Of a stretch of DNA of 64,000 nt, positions 1 to 9,512 are shown in pieces. Position 1 is the stretch's first letter. The number at the start of each line of letters is the position of its first letter. The DNA is from Vibrio sp. SCSIO 43136 (lineage in GTDB: Bacteria; Pseudomonadota; Gammaproteobacteria; Enterobacterales; Vibrionaceae), in the NCBI RefSeq assembly GCF_023716565.1, contig NZ_CP071848.1:2666001-2730000 (forward strand), in the 5' to 3' direction. A program made the translations under genes and the position numbers. The notes beneath the pieces are model-generated. The model saw only the letters and a list, made by a program, of their open reading frames with translations. It did not search any database and was not told the DNA's origin.

Positions 1-681
1 AATGATTTCTGCTTCGGTTGGGTAATCTGGGCCTTTGACGTACTCCATGATATCCGGAAGTTCAGACTTCGGATGATCGATAAGATGAATAGCGGCGTTA
101 GCCACTTCACGCACGTTGTGTGGCGGAATATCTGTCGCCATACCGACGGCGATACCCGTAACCCCATTGAGCAGGATGTGTGGTAGGCGCGCAGGTAGCA
201 TTTGCGGCTCTTTCATCGTGCCATCAAAGTTAGGTTGCCACTCCACGGTGCCTTGGCCTAATTCACCAAGCAAGACCTCAGCAAACTTAGATAGCTTGGC
301 TTCGGTATAACGCATCGCAGCAAAGGACTTCGGATCATCTGGCGCACCCCAGTTACCCTGACCATCAACCAGAGGGTAACGGTAAGAAAACGGCTGAGCC
401 ATGAGTACCATCGCTTCATAACACGCCGAGTCACCATGTGGGTGGTATTTACCTAGTACATCACCAACGGTACGTGCAGATTTTTTATATTTCGCCGCCG
501 CCGAGAGACCAAGCTCAGACATAGCGTAAATAATACGTCGCTGAACCGGCTTAAGACCATCACCAATGTATGGCAAGGCACGATCCATGATGACGTACAT
601 TGAGTAGTTAAGATAAGCGTCTTCCGTGAACTTGCGCATCGGCAACTGTTCAACGCCATCGTATGTAATTTCGTTAGACAT
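1..681 (-). CDS. parC: DNA topoisomerase IV subunit A, N-terminal part (cut by window edge)
   Basis: The reading frame encodes the N-terminal 227 residues of ParC, the breakage-reunion subunit of topoisomerase IV, which unlinks daughter chromosomes. The start ATG is at 679-681 (protein begins [15 protein letters not shown]). The catalytic tyrosine sits in AMRYTEAK. The quinolone-resistance region reads [12 protein letters not shown], with the Ser and Glu of the usual susceptible form. Only two bases separate it from the parE stop, so the two subunits are co-transcribed (parE first). The 3' end lies outside the window, so the C-terminal beta-pinwheel cannot be judged. GyrA is a paralogue, but the pairing with parE settles the identity. 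Confidence 0.97.
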   Translation of the reverse strand, partial: MSNEITYDGVEQLPMRKFTEDAYLNYSMYVIMDRALPYIGDGLKPVQRRIIYAMSELGLSAAAKYKKSARTVGDVLGKYHPHGDSACYEAMVLMAQPFSYRYPLVDGQGNWGAPDDPKSFAAMRYTEAKLSKFAEVLLGELGQGTVEWQPNFDGTMKEPQMLPARLPHILLNGVTGIAVGMATDIPPHNVREVANAAIHLIDHPKSELPDIMEYVKGPDYPTEAEII

Positions 682-683
682 TG

Positions 684-2564
684 TTAAACCTCAGCCAAAT
701 CACCGTTATGTTGCAACCAAGAACGGCGATCATCCGCTCGCTTCTTGCCCAGCAACATGTCCATCATTTCGTTGGTCGCTTCGCTATCATCAATGGTCAG
801 CTGAACCAGACGACGGGTGTTTGGATCCATCGTAGTTTCACGCAACTGCAGTGGGTTCATTTCACCCAGACCTTTGAATCGCTGCACGTTGATTTTGGCT
901 GTCTTCTTCGAAAGACGTTCTAACACCCCTTCTTTCTCTTCATCATCAAGGGCGTAAAACACTTCCTTACCGCAGTCAATTCGATATAGTGGCGGCATAG
1001 CAACGTAGATATGGCCCGCTTCCACCAACGAGCGGAAATGACGAGTAAATAGCGCACACAGTAGAGTGGCAATATGAAGACCATCCGAGTCCGCATCGGC
1101 TAGGATACAGATCTTACCGTAGCGTAACCCGCTAAGATCATCGTTATCTGGGTCGATACCCAAAGCCACAGAAATATCATGCACTTCTTGCGATGCTAGT
1201 ACCTGATCGGCAGAAACTTCCCAAGTGTTGAGGATCTTACCACGCAGTGGCATCACCGCTTGGAACTCACGATCTCGAGCTTGCTTAGCTGAACCACCCG
1301 CCGAGTCACCCTCGACAAAGAAGATTTCAGTACGAGCGAGATCTTGTACCGAACAGTCAGTCAACTTACCCGGCAATGCAGGGCCTGAGGCCACTTTCTT
1401 ACGCACCACTTTTTTACTGGCACGCATGCGTCGATGGGCATTAGCAATACAAACTTCTGCCAACTGCTCAGCTAACTGAGGCTTTTCATTCAGCCATAAG
1501 CTAAAGGCATCTTTTACTACCCCTGAAACAAAGGCAGCCGTTTGGCGAGAAGACAAACGCTCTTTAGTTTGGCCCGCAAACTGAGGATCTTGCATCTTGA
1601 CCGATAAGACATAAGAACAGCGGTCAAAGATATCGTCACCCGTGAGCTTAACACCGCGAGGCAACAAATTGCGGAACTCACAAAACTCTCGCATCGCATC
1701 AAGCAGGCCTTGGCGCAGGCCATTAACATGGGTACCACCTTGTTTGGTCGGAACCAAGTTAACGTAGCTCTCGGTGATCATCTCACCGCCTTCCGGCTGC
1801 CAGATCACCGCCCAAGTCGCCATTTCTGTTTCTGCGGTAAACTCACCGATGTAAGGTTCTGCAGGCAGCACTTCGTAGCCTTTTACGCCTTCGGCCAAGT
1901 AATCTTTAAGGCCATCTTCATAAAACCACTTGTGCTCTTCGTTATTCACTTTATCGCTAAAAGTGATTTCAAGGCCCGGGCACAGCACCGCTTTTGCTCG
2001 AAGATTATTGATAAGGCGAATTACTGAGAATTTAGCGCTGTCGAAATAAGAGGCATCGGGCCAGAAATGCACGGCAGTTCCGGTATTACGCATACCGCAG
2101 CTACCAGTTACGCTAAGCTCGGTCACAGCCACACCGTGTTCAAAAGCAATCTCATGCACCTGACCATCACGCTTTACTGTAACTTCAACACGCTTAGAGA
2201 GGGCATTTACTACCGAGATACCAACACCGTGCAAACCGCCGGAGAATTTGTAGTTATCGTTCGAGAACTTACCGCCAGCGTGAAGCTTGGTCATAATAAG
2301 CTCAACCCCAGAGATACCTTTCTCAGGGTGAATATCAACAGGCATGCCACGACCATCATCGATCACTTCAAGTGACTGGTCGGCATGGAGAATGACTTTT
2401 ATTTTCTTTGCATGACCTGCTAAGGCTTCATCGACCGAGTTATCGATAACCTCTTGAGCGAGGTGGTTTGGTCGCTCGGTTTCGGTGTACATACCAGGGC
2501 GGTGTCGTACTGGGTCGAGACCTTCAAGAACCGACAGGTCTTTCGCATTATATTGTTCAGTCAT
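684..2564 (-). CDS. parE: DNA topoisomerase IV subunit B
   Basis: The 626-residue protein is the ATPase subunit of topoisomerase IV and has the usual ParE length, shorter than GyrB. The GHKL ATP-binding region shows [11 protein letters not shown] and [12 protein letters not shown]. The TOPRIM region carries [12 protein letters not shown] and the metal-binding DADSDG. The segment [12 protein letters not shown] is typical for ParE and matches the fluoroquinolone-susceptible pattern. The ATG at 2562-2564 is preceded by an ordinary leader of about 250 bases. It lies directly upstream of parC with a 2-base gap, forming a parE-parC operon. No odd residues were seen. Confidence 0.98.
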   Translation of the reverse strand: MTEQYNAKDLSVLEGLDPVRHRPGMYTETERPNHLAQEVIDNSVDEALAGHAKKIKVILHADQSLEVIDDGRGMPVDIHPEKGISGVELIMTKLHAGGKFSNDNYKFSGGLHGVGISVVNALSKRVEVTVKRDGQVHEIAFEHGVAVTELSVTGSCGMRNTGTAVHFWPDASYFDSAKFSVIRLINNLRAKAVLCPGLEITFSDKVNNEEHKWFYEDGLKDYLAEGVKGYEVLPAEPYIGEFTAETEMATWAVIWQPEGGEMITESYVNLVPTKQGGTHVNGLRQGLLDAMREFCEFRNLLPRGVKLTGDDIFDRCSYVLSVKMQDPQFAGQTKERLSSRQTAAFVSGVVKDAFSLWLNEKPQLAEQLAEVCIANAHRRMRASKKVVRKKVASGPALPGKLTDCSVQDLARTEIFFVEGDSAGGSAKQARDREFQAVMPLRGKILNTWEVSADQVLASQEVHDISVALGIDPDNDDLSGLRYGKICILADADSDGLHIATLLCALFTRHFRSLVEAGHIYVAMPPLYRIDCGKEVFYALDDEEKEGVLERLSKKTAKINVQRFKGLGEMNPLQLRETTMDPNTRRLVQLTIDDSEATNEMMDMLLGKKRADDRRSWLQHNGDLAEV

Positions 2565-2815
2565 AATACGGAAATTTACTCAATATGAATTGGGACAAAC
2601 GCGACGTGCGTTGTAACGCTAATTAATGGGCGACAGGTTAACTAGGTCGCCGCTGATTTGCCATGACAAATGACAAGAAAGCTCTGATGGAACATAGTCT
2701 GGAACCGATGCAACTATGTCAAGTTAGAGCCGTGGAATAAGGGAAATTTTATGACCTGCCGCCGAAGTTGTGTGGTTTTATTAAGCAGGTCTGGAATAAA
2801 TAGCTAGCGCCAAGC

Positions 2816-3400
2816 TTATAGCTCTAGAAAATCGATAATTTGCCCCAAGTAGCGCTCAAAGCCCACAAAACTGTGGTCACCGCCCTGCTCAACACTCTGT
2901 TTCGCCCCTTGGTATTTTGTGACCGCTTGGCGATAATCTAGCACCTCATCTTCCGTCTGCTGCAATAACCAAAAGTCTTCGACTCGGTTCAGCTTAGGAG
3001 TGTCTAGCGCTTTGAGCTGATCAATATGCTTGCTCTCAAGCATGTATTCTTGTCCAGTATACGGGTTGGTTTGCTCACCTAAATAATCGACTAGCAGCTC
3101 ATAAGGTTTAACGGCTGGATTAACCAACACCGCTTTGAAGCCAAACTGATGATTCAGCCAAGTCGACAAATACCCACCAAGGGAGCTGCCCACTAAGCCG
3201 ATACGATAGTCTGCTTGATACTGCTTAACCAAATCAAGCAGCTGCTGCGCTGCTTGTTCAGGAAAACAAGCCATTTGTGGAATTTCGATACGAATATCAG
3301 GGCGATGCTGTGCAATATAATCTCGCATCAAGTTGGCTTTCATCGATTTAGGAGAGCTATTGAATCCATGGATATAGAGCAATAAAGGCGGTTTGCTCAC
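2816..3400 (-). CDS. yqiA: YqiA-family esterase
   Basis: This is a small alpha/beta hydrolase of about 194 residues, of the YqiA family that E. coli carries at the same place beside parE. The N-terminus has YIHGFNSSP, which helps form the oxyanion hole, and the nucleophile elbow is GSSLGG. The likely catalytic His is in GGDHSF near the C-terminus. I place the start at the GTG at 3398-3400 because a strong GGAGG lies nine bases upstream and family members begin just before LLYLHGFNS; a TTG at 3404-3406 would overlap the cpdA stop. It is translationally close to cpdA in one minus-strand operon. The natural substrate is unknown; the E. coli protein has esterase activity on short acyl esters. Confidence 0.9.
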   Translation of the reverse strand: MSKPPLLLYIHGFNSSPKSMKANLMRDYIAQHRPDIRIEIPQMACFPEQAAQQLLDLVKQYQADYRIGLVGSSLGGYLSTWLNHQFGFKAVLVNPAVKPYELLVDYLGEQTNPYTGQEYMLESKHIDQLKALDTPKLNRVEDFWLLQQTEDEVLDYRQAVTKYQGAKQSVEQGGDHSFVGFERYLGQIIDFLEL

Positions 3401-3402
3401 TA

Positions 3403-4218
3403 TCAATACCCTCCTGATGCGAAATCAGGCACAAAGCAGCCAGAGCTTAAACGCCCCACTTGGGTTTCAACCTTACCATCAGGGTACAAATCTAGGTATC
3501 GCCATCCCGGAGAAACATCGTCGAGGGCAAAATCGCTGGAATTCGGCTTAAATTGGACGCAGGTCGATGGTGTAGCAATTACACGCACATCGTTTCGCAG
3601 CTTATCGAAATCTTGATGAACATGACCACACAGTATCGCTTTAACGTTAGGGTGTTTATCCACCACCTGCCAAAATTGCTCGCTGTCATGCAAAGTATGC
3701 TGATCTAGCCACTGACTTCCAACCAACAATGGATGGTGATGAAGCAGAACTAGCGTATGTCGCTGCGGATGCTGTGACAGTTTGTCATCCAACAAGGAGA
3801 GCTGTTCTTGGCTCAAACGTCCGTGAGGCACGCCTACTACTTGGCTATCCAATAACACCACTTGCCAGTGCTCTCCAAGCAATATGTGAGATAAAGCATT
3901 CACCTGCTGAGCTGGGAATACGCTTTCCATGCTGGGTTTAAAATCATGGTTACCCGGCAACCAAAAGCACGGCTTCTCCAACGGAGCTATACCGTCAACA
4001 AACCGCTGATAGGAATACTCACTGTGATCTTGGGAAATATCACCAGTGGCAAGAATGGCATCGAAAGGCTTATCTTCGCAGGCAACAGCATCTACTACTG
4101 CCCGAAAGCTATCTAACGTGGTAACTCCTAGTAATGAGCCATCTTCTGGCTCAAACAAATGCGTATCGGTGATTTGCAACAACGATACGCATTGATCCGA
4201 ATTGGTAGTTAATCTCAA
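3403..4218 (-). CDS. cpdA: 3',5'-cyclic-AMP phosphodiesterase
   Basis: This class III cAMP phosphodiesterase is a calcineurin-like metallophosphatase of 271 residues that hydrolyses cAMP to AMP and so damps CRP signalling. All metal-binding motifs are visible in order: ITDTHLF, GDISQDHS, GNHDFKP, a LLHHHP segment and GHVHQDF. The only convincing start in frame is a TTG at 4216-4218 with no strong ribosome-binding site, so the N-terminus is the least certain part. It sits between yqiB and yqiA exactly as in E. coli, inside a nudF-yqiB-cpdA-yqiA run. Confidence 0.95.
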   Translation of the reverse strand: MRLTTNSDQCVSLLQITDTHLFEPEDGSLLGVTTLDSFRAVVDAVACEDKPFDAILATGDISQDHSEYSYQRFVDGIAPLEKPCFWLPGNHDFKPSMESVFPAQQVNALSHILLGEHWQVVLLDSQVVGVPHGRLSQEQLSLLDDKLSQHPQRHTLVLLHHHPLLVGSQWLDQHTLHDSEQFWQVVDKHPNVKAILCGHVHQDFDKLRNDVRVIATPSTCVQFKPNSSDFALDDVSPGWRYLDLYPDGKVETQVGRLSSGCFVPDFASGGY

Positions 4219-4263
4219 AACAAAGACCCGACTTTAATCTCTCTCAAACTAGACTTTCTCAAA

Positions 4264-4692
4264 TTAAAATATTGGCGCACGGCTTATACCGTTTTTTAAG
4301 CAGAAAGTTAGCCACTCACCTAAAAAGCGATTTAGCTGAAATTTCTCATCTTTCTGTGCCATTTTTTTATTAGGGTAATCGTAACGAGCTTGGACCCGTG
4401 AAATCTGTTCACTAGCACACACTTCTGCAACTCGAGCATCGTGATATAAACGAACAGTCATCTTCGGCAGAGGAAAACTTGGCACTTCGTCACATTGGCA
4501 CACATCTATTAAGGTGGTGTATTTGGTTACTTCACTCACTTCTAACTGATAGGCAAGGTCAGCCACTTGATAAGAACGCACATCTCCAACGCTCGGCTGG
4601 TTTGGCAGCAAAGCGTTCAGTTTGGCGTAATTTGTCTCGTAAACCCGCATTAACGCCGCAAGGTCTACGTGATATGGCTTTTGCTCTATCAT
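4264..4692 (-). CDS. yqiB: DUF1249 family protein YqiB
   Basis: This 142-residue soluble protein belongs to the DUF1249 (YqiB) family, whose function is not known. Recognisable family segments are LMRVYETNYAKL near the N-terminus, VTKYTTLIDVCQ in the middle, and the DYPNKKMAQKDEK stretch before a C-terminal LGEWL. The start ATG at 4690-4692 abuts the nudF stop with no gap, which implies translational coupling. Its fixed position between nudF and cpdA across gammaproteobacteria suggests, but does not show, a role in nucleotide metabolism. No signal peptide or membrane segment is present. Confidence 0.9.
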   Translation of the reverse strand: MIEQKPYHVDLAALMRVYETNYAKLNALLPNQPSVGDVRSYQVADLAYQLEVSEVTKYTTLIDVCQCDEVPSFPLPKMTVRLYHDARVAEVCASEQISRVQARYDYPNKKMAQKDEKFQLNRFLGEWLTFCLKNGISRAPIF

Positions 4693-5322
4693 TTATTGTT
4701 CGTCAGTCCAGCGAGTTTTTAGTTCCTGATGATGAAGCTCTAACCACTGCAAAGCAATGATTGAAGCGCCATTCTCAATTTTGCCTTGGGCAATTAAGTC
4801 ATAAGCCTTCGTGCGTGGCATCACATGCACACGAATATCCTCATCTTCATAGTCTAAGCCATGAATTCCGGATGCGCTCGTTGCATCAACCTTGCCTGCA
4901 AATACAAATAACTTTTCATCACAACCACCAGCAGATGGGAAATAACTGGTTACAGGTTCAACCATTTCTACTTTCACACCAGCTTCTTCCATAGCTTCAC
5001 GTCTAACCACTTCTTCAGCAGACTCGTCGGTATCAATGATCCCTGCGACAATTTCGAGCTGCCAAGGATTCTCATCATTAAGACAACCAACCCTGAACTG
5101 CTCAACCAAAACCACCTCATCACGAACAGGATCATAAGGCAGCAGAGCTGCTGCAGGGCCACGAACAAAAAGTTCGCGCTCAAATTCGCCACTCCAACCA
5201 CCAGCAAACAAGCGGTGTTTGATTCGATATTTGACCATCTTAAAAAAACCGTCAAAAATTGTGGTCTTTGAGATGATTTTTACATCACGTTGAGTAAACT
5301 GCTGTGATTCATTATCAGACAT
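4693..5322 (-). CDS. nudF: ADP-ribose diphosphatase (Nudix hydrolase)
   Basis: NudF hydrolyses ADP-ribose to AMP and ribose-5-phosphate. The Nudix box GX5EX7REUXEEXGU is complete in the stretch from GIIDTDE to REAMEEAGV, about residues 97-120. Three nested ATG codons lie at the 5' end; I choose 5320-5322 (MSDNESQQF, 209 residues) because GGAG is about six bases ahead of it, whereas the ATG at 5326-5328 abuts the GGAG and the one at 5335-5337 lies upstream of it. The gene is divergent from tolC and heads the nudF-yqiB-cpdA-yqiA run. Confidence 0.95.
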   Translation of the reverse strand: MSDNESQQFTQRDVKIISKTTIFDGFFKMVKYRIKHRLFAGGWSGEFERELFVRGPAAALLPYDPVRDEVVLVEQFRVGCLNDENPWQLEIVAGIIDTDESAEEVVRREAMEEAGVKVEMVEPVTSYFPSAGGCDEKLFVFAGKVDATSASGIHGLDYEDEDIRVHVMPRTKAYDLIAQGKIENGASIIALQWLELHHQELKTRWTDEQ

Positions 5323-5551
5323 TTGCATCTCCTGCATCTGTGTAGCTCAAATACTACTCTTAGATGCGGATACAACCAACGATGGCATTCAACTTTTTTG
5401 ATAATGATTGCAAAAAAATTTCAGTTTCGAAAGTTTTTTACTGCACAACTGGACAGCAAACTACGAGACATGCGATTATTTGTACGTTGAATAGCTAAAT
5501 ACGTTACACTCACTGAATCTCATTAATATTGAAAGGCAAAGGAAAAGCACA

Positions 5552-6859
5552 ATGAAAAAGCTGCTTCCACTATTTATCACTGCCGCACTAGGCAGCATGG
5601 CAACGTCTGCATACGCAGACAGCATCACAGAAATTTACGAGCTGGCAAAAAAGAACGACCCACAGTTGCTAGCTGCTGAAGCAAGTAAAAATGCAGCTTT
5701 TGAAGCCATCGATATTTCTCGCAGTACCCTACTGCCACAAGTTAACCTGACCGCCTCTTACGACATCAACAAAGTCACGGCTAAAGGCAACAATGCAGAC
5801 TACAACCAACTTGGTGCAGGCGTAGGTTTTAGCCAAGAACTGTACAACCGTGCAAGTTGGGTAACACTGGACCAAGCAGAAAAAACAGCGCGTCAGTCTG
5901 ACTCTTCTTTTGCCGCTGTACAGCAAGGTCTGATCTTGCGAGTAGCAAGCGCATACTTTGAAGTACTTCGTGCGCAAGATAGCCTTGAGTTTGTACGAGC
6001 AGAAAAAGCCGCAGTAGCTCGTCAGCTAGAGCAAACCAAACAACGTTTTGAAGTAGGCCTATCAGCTATCACTGACGTACATGATGCTCAAGCACAATTC
6101 GATAGCGTATTAGCATCTGAAGTGTTGGCAGAAAACACCCTGATCAACAGTTATGAGTCACTTCGTGAAATCACAGGTGAACAGCACGATAACTTAGACG
6201 TTCTAGATACTGAGCGCTTCTCTGCACAACCAACTAAAGCGTCAACAGATGCTTTGATTCAAGAAGCAGAAGAGAAGAACCTGACGCTACTTGCGCAAAA
6301 GATTGCTCAAGATATCGCAAAAGATTCAATTGCTCTTGCAAGCTCTGGTCACTTACCATCACTAACTCTTGACGGTGGTTACAACCATTCAGACGTTGAT
6401 AAAGGCATCAACGAAGGTAAGACTGATGCATTCAATGTCGGCATCAACCTGTCTGTGCCTCTATACTCTGGTGGCCGCACGACCGCACAAACCAAACAAG
6501 CGGAAGCTAACTACGTTGCTGCAAGCCAGAACCTTGAGCAAACTTACCGCAGTGTTGTAAAAGAAGTTCGCGCTTCAAACAACAACATCAACGCAACCAT
6601 CGGTGCGCTAAAAGCTTATGAGCAATCGGTAGTTTCTGCTGAATCTGCACTTGAAGCCACTGAAGCAGGTTTTGAAGTAGGTACTCGTACCATCGTTGAC
6701 GTACTTGACTCAACTCGCCGCCTATACGATGCAAACCGTAACCTTTCAAACGCACGTTACGACTACATCATTAGCGTTCTGACTCTGCGCCAAGCAGTTG
6801 GTACTCTAAGCGAGCAAGAGATCCTAGACATCAATGCAGGGCTGAAATCGGCGCAATAA
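5552..6859 (+). CDS. tolC: Outer-membrane channel protein TolC
   Basis: TolC is the trimeric outer-membrane and periplasmic duct shared by RND pumps and type I secretion. The 435-residue protein begins with a clear signal peptide (MKKLLPLFITAALGSMATSAYA, cleaved before DS). Two repeated helical outer-membrane-efflux domains follow, with the matching repeats QRFEVGLSAITDVHDAQ and AGFEVGTRTIVDVLDST, which mark the structural pseudo-repeat. AAAGG lies about ten bases ahead of the ATG. It is transcribed away from nudF and ends in a strong terminator. It is the only outer-membrane factor in the window and a plausible partner for the RND operon at 58-63 kb. Confidence 0.97.
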   Translation: MKKLLPLFITAALGSMATSAYADSITEIYELAKKNDPQLLAAEASKNAAFEAIDISRSTLLPQVNLTASYDINKVTAKGNNADYNQLGAGVGFSQELYNRASWVTLDQAEKTARQSDSSFAAVQQGLILRVASAYFEVLRAQDSLEFVRAEKAAVARQLEQTKQRFEVGLSAITDVHDAQAQFDSVLASEVLAENTLINSYESLREITGEQHDNLDVLDTERFSAQPTKASTDALIQEAEEKNLTLLAQKIAQDIAKDSIALASSGHLPSLTLDGGYNHSDVDKGINEGKTDAFNVGINLSVPLYSGGRTTAQTKQAEANYVAASQNLEQTYRSVVKEVRASNNNINATIGALKAYEQSVVSAESALEATEAGFEVGTRTIVDVLDSTRRLYDANRNLSNARYDYIISVLTLRQAVGTLSEQEILDINAGLKSAQ

Positions 6860-6890
6860 TTGTCCGATTCCACTCCACCCCACCGACCAA

Positions 6891-6918
6891 ACCGCTCACA
6901 TTCGAGCGGTTTTTTTTC
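6891..6918 (+). terminator. tolC terminator
   Basis: ACCGCTC and GAGCGGT form a 7-bp stem with a six-base loop, followed by eight T residues. It lies about 30 bases after the tolC stop. Confidence 0.9.
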
Positions 6919-7103
6919 ACCTCCCCTATGAATGTTTCATTTTGTAAACAAATAATAAATTAGTTGCACAAAAACACACTTAATATCACACACTTGGTAT
7001 TAAGTTCTCCCACCTTTTCAAACTCTACCCGCGATCAAAAAATGCGCGAATGGCAATGAATACATTTACTTACGAAAAATATAACCACATATGGAGTATG
7101 TAT

Positions 7104-9443
7104 ATGAACGTCAGGAAGCACCTGCTTGCTATTTCAATTGCCTCAACCTTAATCGCCTGTGGTGGCGGTGGTGGCGATAGCGGAGAAAGTGGTGGAGACA
7201 CCCCGTCTCCTGTCACTCCGACCTCTGTTAACGTGACTGGTAAGGTAATCGATGGCTACATTCAAGGTGCAATGGTTTACCTGGATTTAAACGTAAATGG
7301 TCAATGGGACGAGGGGGAACCTAAAGCCATTTCAGATAGCAGTGGTAGCTATAGTATCGAGGTGCTAGAAGAGCTTGTTGCTCAAGCGGCAAAAGCCCCT
7401 CTTCGAGCCTATATCGGTGAAGGTGCAATAGATATCGATACAGGTGAAAATTTCGATGAGTCACCAGTACAACTATCTTCGCTTCCGCTTGGTGAGCTTG
7501 ATGTTAAAAGCACCCCAAAACCAGCATCAATCACACCATTTACAACCGACTTAGTCGCTGAAGTTGAAGAGCTTATTGAACAAGTAGCCTCTGGTGAGAC
7601 ATCCGCTGACAAGTTGGTCGCTCAAGTAAATAGCGTTAAGTCTGAGCTTGCAAGCCAGTACGGCATCGATAATCAGGACGCACTATTCGGTGATTTTCTC
7701 GATGAGAGCAGCGTCGATAAGAGCTTGATTAAGGAGCTAAGTGCTACAGCGGTGAAGCGTGTTAACGAACAGCAAAACGATTATAAGCGTCATCAACAAG
7801 CTAAAGAAAAAGCTGAAGAAGGACAGTTGGTCAAAGTCGGCTCTCACCGAGAAAGCTTTGTGGAGTGGCATACTGGTGAGCTTTTGCATCTACTGATCGA
7901 ATGGCAAGAGATCACGACTAAAAATGAGGACGGGTCGAAACTTATCGAGAAGAGCATCACTAAGTTCTTTTGTGATGAAAAATACACCTTAAAAACGAAT
8001 AGTAACGATGAGCCTTTGATCTATGAAACTGTCGAAGTCACCGAGACTATCGATAGCACTGGCAAGTTCACCTCTCTAACTAAGTACAACATCGACAAAA
8101 ATGGCGATGGGGAGAGAAAGTTCTTTGGTCAAGCCTACTCCGTCGGCCAGTCCTATGACAACGGTGCTTATAAGCAATATCTTGAATACTTTGATGAAGG
8201 CAACCCGAGTGATGATGACCCAAGCCTGCCCGACCTGAAGCGCTATTACGATGATATCGATCTAGTTGCCGCCGTTAAAGCAGGGGATATGAGCCAGCTC
8301 GACATGGTGCAAAGTAAACTAGAGCAAACTGAACTAGTCGACTCAGGCGAACTCATCCACATTTACAACTACTCAGAATATAAGCCTACAGACTTTGTTT
8401 CTGTTAAAGAGTCCAAGGCATATTTTGCGGAGAATCGCGTTAAGGTAACTACCGATGAACGCACAACCCACAAGGTGGAAAAAGACTGGGGGGCTGATGG
8501 AATTATCAATGAAGTATCCGAGAAAACCAGCTTTGCGACAGGGGCGAGCTTAGTCAAAGAAGCCAAGCCAATTTGGGCACAGCGTAGCGATGATGTTTGG
8601 GAAGAGTATGCCGACTACCGCTACGATAATGGCAAATTGATCGACTACTGGTATGAATGGGAAACGCTTACTGAGATGGTTGGAGGCGTCAAGACGGAGA
8701 CAGTATCAGGGAAGCGTTATGCGCTTGATCTGAAAACCAATGCTGCGGCTCTTCCTAAGGTCCCATTCCATGAGTACAGCGCTCGCTATCAATATATCAG
8801 TGACGAATTAACTATAGAAGCCTCTAACTGGACCCACTTTGCTGTGGAAGAATTAGACTTTACCGTCAACGAGCAAAGTACAGGGCAAAAAGTGACTTAC
8901 TGGCAGCTAGATTCGCCAAAACACAACCTGTGGGTTGGTCATGAGTTTTCCGAGTGGCATAGCCGAGATGTCAGCAATCTTGCTGACAAAGTAGTCTCGC
9001 TAGTAAACAGTGGCACGACATTAAGTAACATCAATAAAAGCAACTTGCCTGGGCTCAACGATTACAATCGACTCATATTTTCTAACAGTTTCATCTATGA
9101 TTCGGATGGCGATGCGAGAACTTGGTACGTGGTAAGCTCTGAAAATGCACTTGATAGCAACCCAACCTGGGAGTTGGAATCCTTCGCTCTCACTCAAGAG
9201 GACACCAATCTTGTTTGGAGAGCCGAGCCAGGTGCACTTTTCGCTTTGACCCCTGATGGCACAGATTCTATCTGTCTGAACCAGTACAATTGCTACAATA
9301 GCGTTAGATTGCCTTTGGTGAGCATAGATACCGATAGTGGTAGTTTCTTGACCCATTTTGCTTGGTGGGAAAGCCACCCTGCATATTTCTTCCAAACTTT
9401 AGAAGAAGCACAAGCTAAATTGGCTGAAGTAACTAAACAATAA
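7104..9443 (+). CDS. Large secreted lipoprotein of unknown function
   Basis: I do not recognise a function. The protein of about 779 residues starts with a lipoprotein signal (MNVRKHLLAISIASTLIAC, lipobox LIAC) followed by five glycines and an S/G/T/P-rich linker, so it should be lipid-anchored and exported. Residues about 37-80 form a small calcium-binding-like beta module (GYIQGAMVYLDLNVNG then WDEGEP), seen at the N-terminus of several Vibrio surface lipoproteins. The remaining 650 residues are acidic and rich in Y, W and D, including DKNGDGE, which is EF-hand-like. There are few cysteines. I choose the ATG at 7104 because GGAG lies about eight bases ahead and the signal peptide starts there; ATGs at 7050 and 7098 are in frame. 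It stands alone between two terminators. Confidence 0.85.
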   Translation: MNVRKHLLAISIASTLIACGGGGGDSGESGGDTPSPVTPTSVNVTGKVIDGYIQGAMVYLDLNVNGQWDEGEPKAISDSSGSYSIEVLEELVAQAAKAPLRAYIGEGAIDIDTGENFDESPVQLSSLPLGELDVKSTPKPASITPFTTDLVAEVEELIEQVASGETSADKLVAQVNSVKSELASQYGIDNQDALFGDFLDESSVDKSLIKELSATAVKRVNEQQNDYKRHQQAKEKAEEGQLVKVGSHRESFVEWHTGELLHLLIEWQEITTKNEDGSKLIEKSITKFFCDEKYTLKTNSNDEPLIYETVEVTETIDSTGKFTSLTKYNIDKNGDGERKFFGQAYSVGQSYDNGAYKQYLEYFDEGNPSDDDPSLPDLKRYYDDIDLVAAVKAGDMSQLDMVQSKLEQTELVDSGELIHIYNYSEYKPTDFVSVKESKAYFAENRVKVTTDERTTHKVEKDWGADGIINEVSEKTSFATGASLVKEAKPIWAQRSDDVWEEYADYRYDNGKLIDYWYEWETLTEMVGGVKTETVSGKRYALDLKTNAAALPKVPFHEYSARYQYISDELTIEASNWTHFAVEELDFTVNEQSTGQKVTYWQLDSPKHNLWVGHEFSEWHSRDVSNLADKVVSLVNSGTTLSNINKSNLPGLNDYNRLIFSNSFIYDSDGDARTWYVVSSENALDSNPTWELESFALTQEDTNLVWRAEPGALFALTPDGTDSICLNQYNCYNSVRLPLVSIDTDSGSFLTHFAWWESHPAYFFQTLEEAQAKLAEVTKQ

Positions 9444-9461
9444 CCTATTGTTTAAATGATA

Positions 9462-9490
9462 AAAATGCCGCTCATTGAGCGGCATTTTAA
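9462..9490. terminator. Bidirectional terminator between the lipoprotein gene and hldE
   Basis: A perfect 13-bp inverted repeat (AAAATGCCGCTCA and its complement) encloses a single-base centre. A-runs and T-runs on both sides let it serve both convergent genes. Confidence 0.9.
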
Positions 9491-9512
9491 CTATCTAAGC
9501 CTCTAGAGCGCT

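Noticed and set aside
2750..2806. Possible 18-codon ORF between parE and yqiA
   Set aside because: Although a GGGA lies upstream, the ORF is very short, has no composition bias and no terminator.
5396..5420. Fur-box-like sequence upstream of tolC
   Set aside because: Only one half matches the 19-base Fur consensus (GATAATGATT); the other half is a plain A-run.
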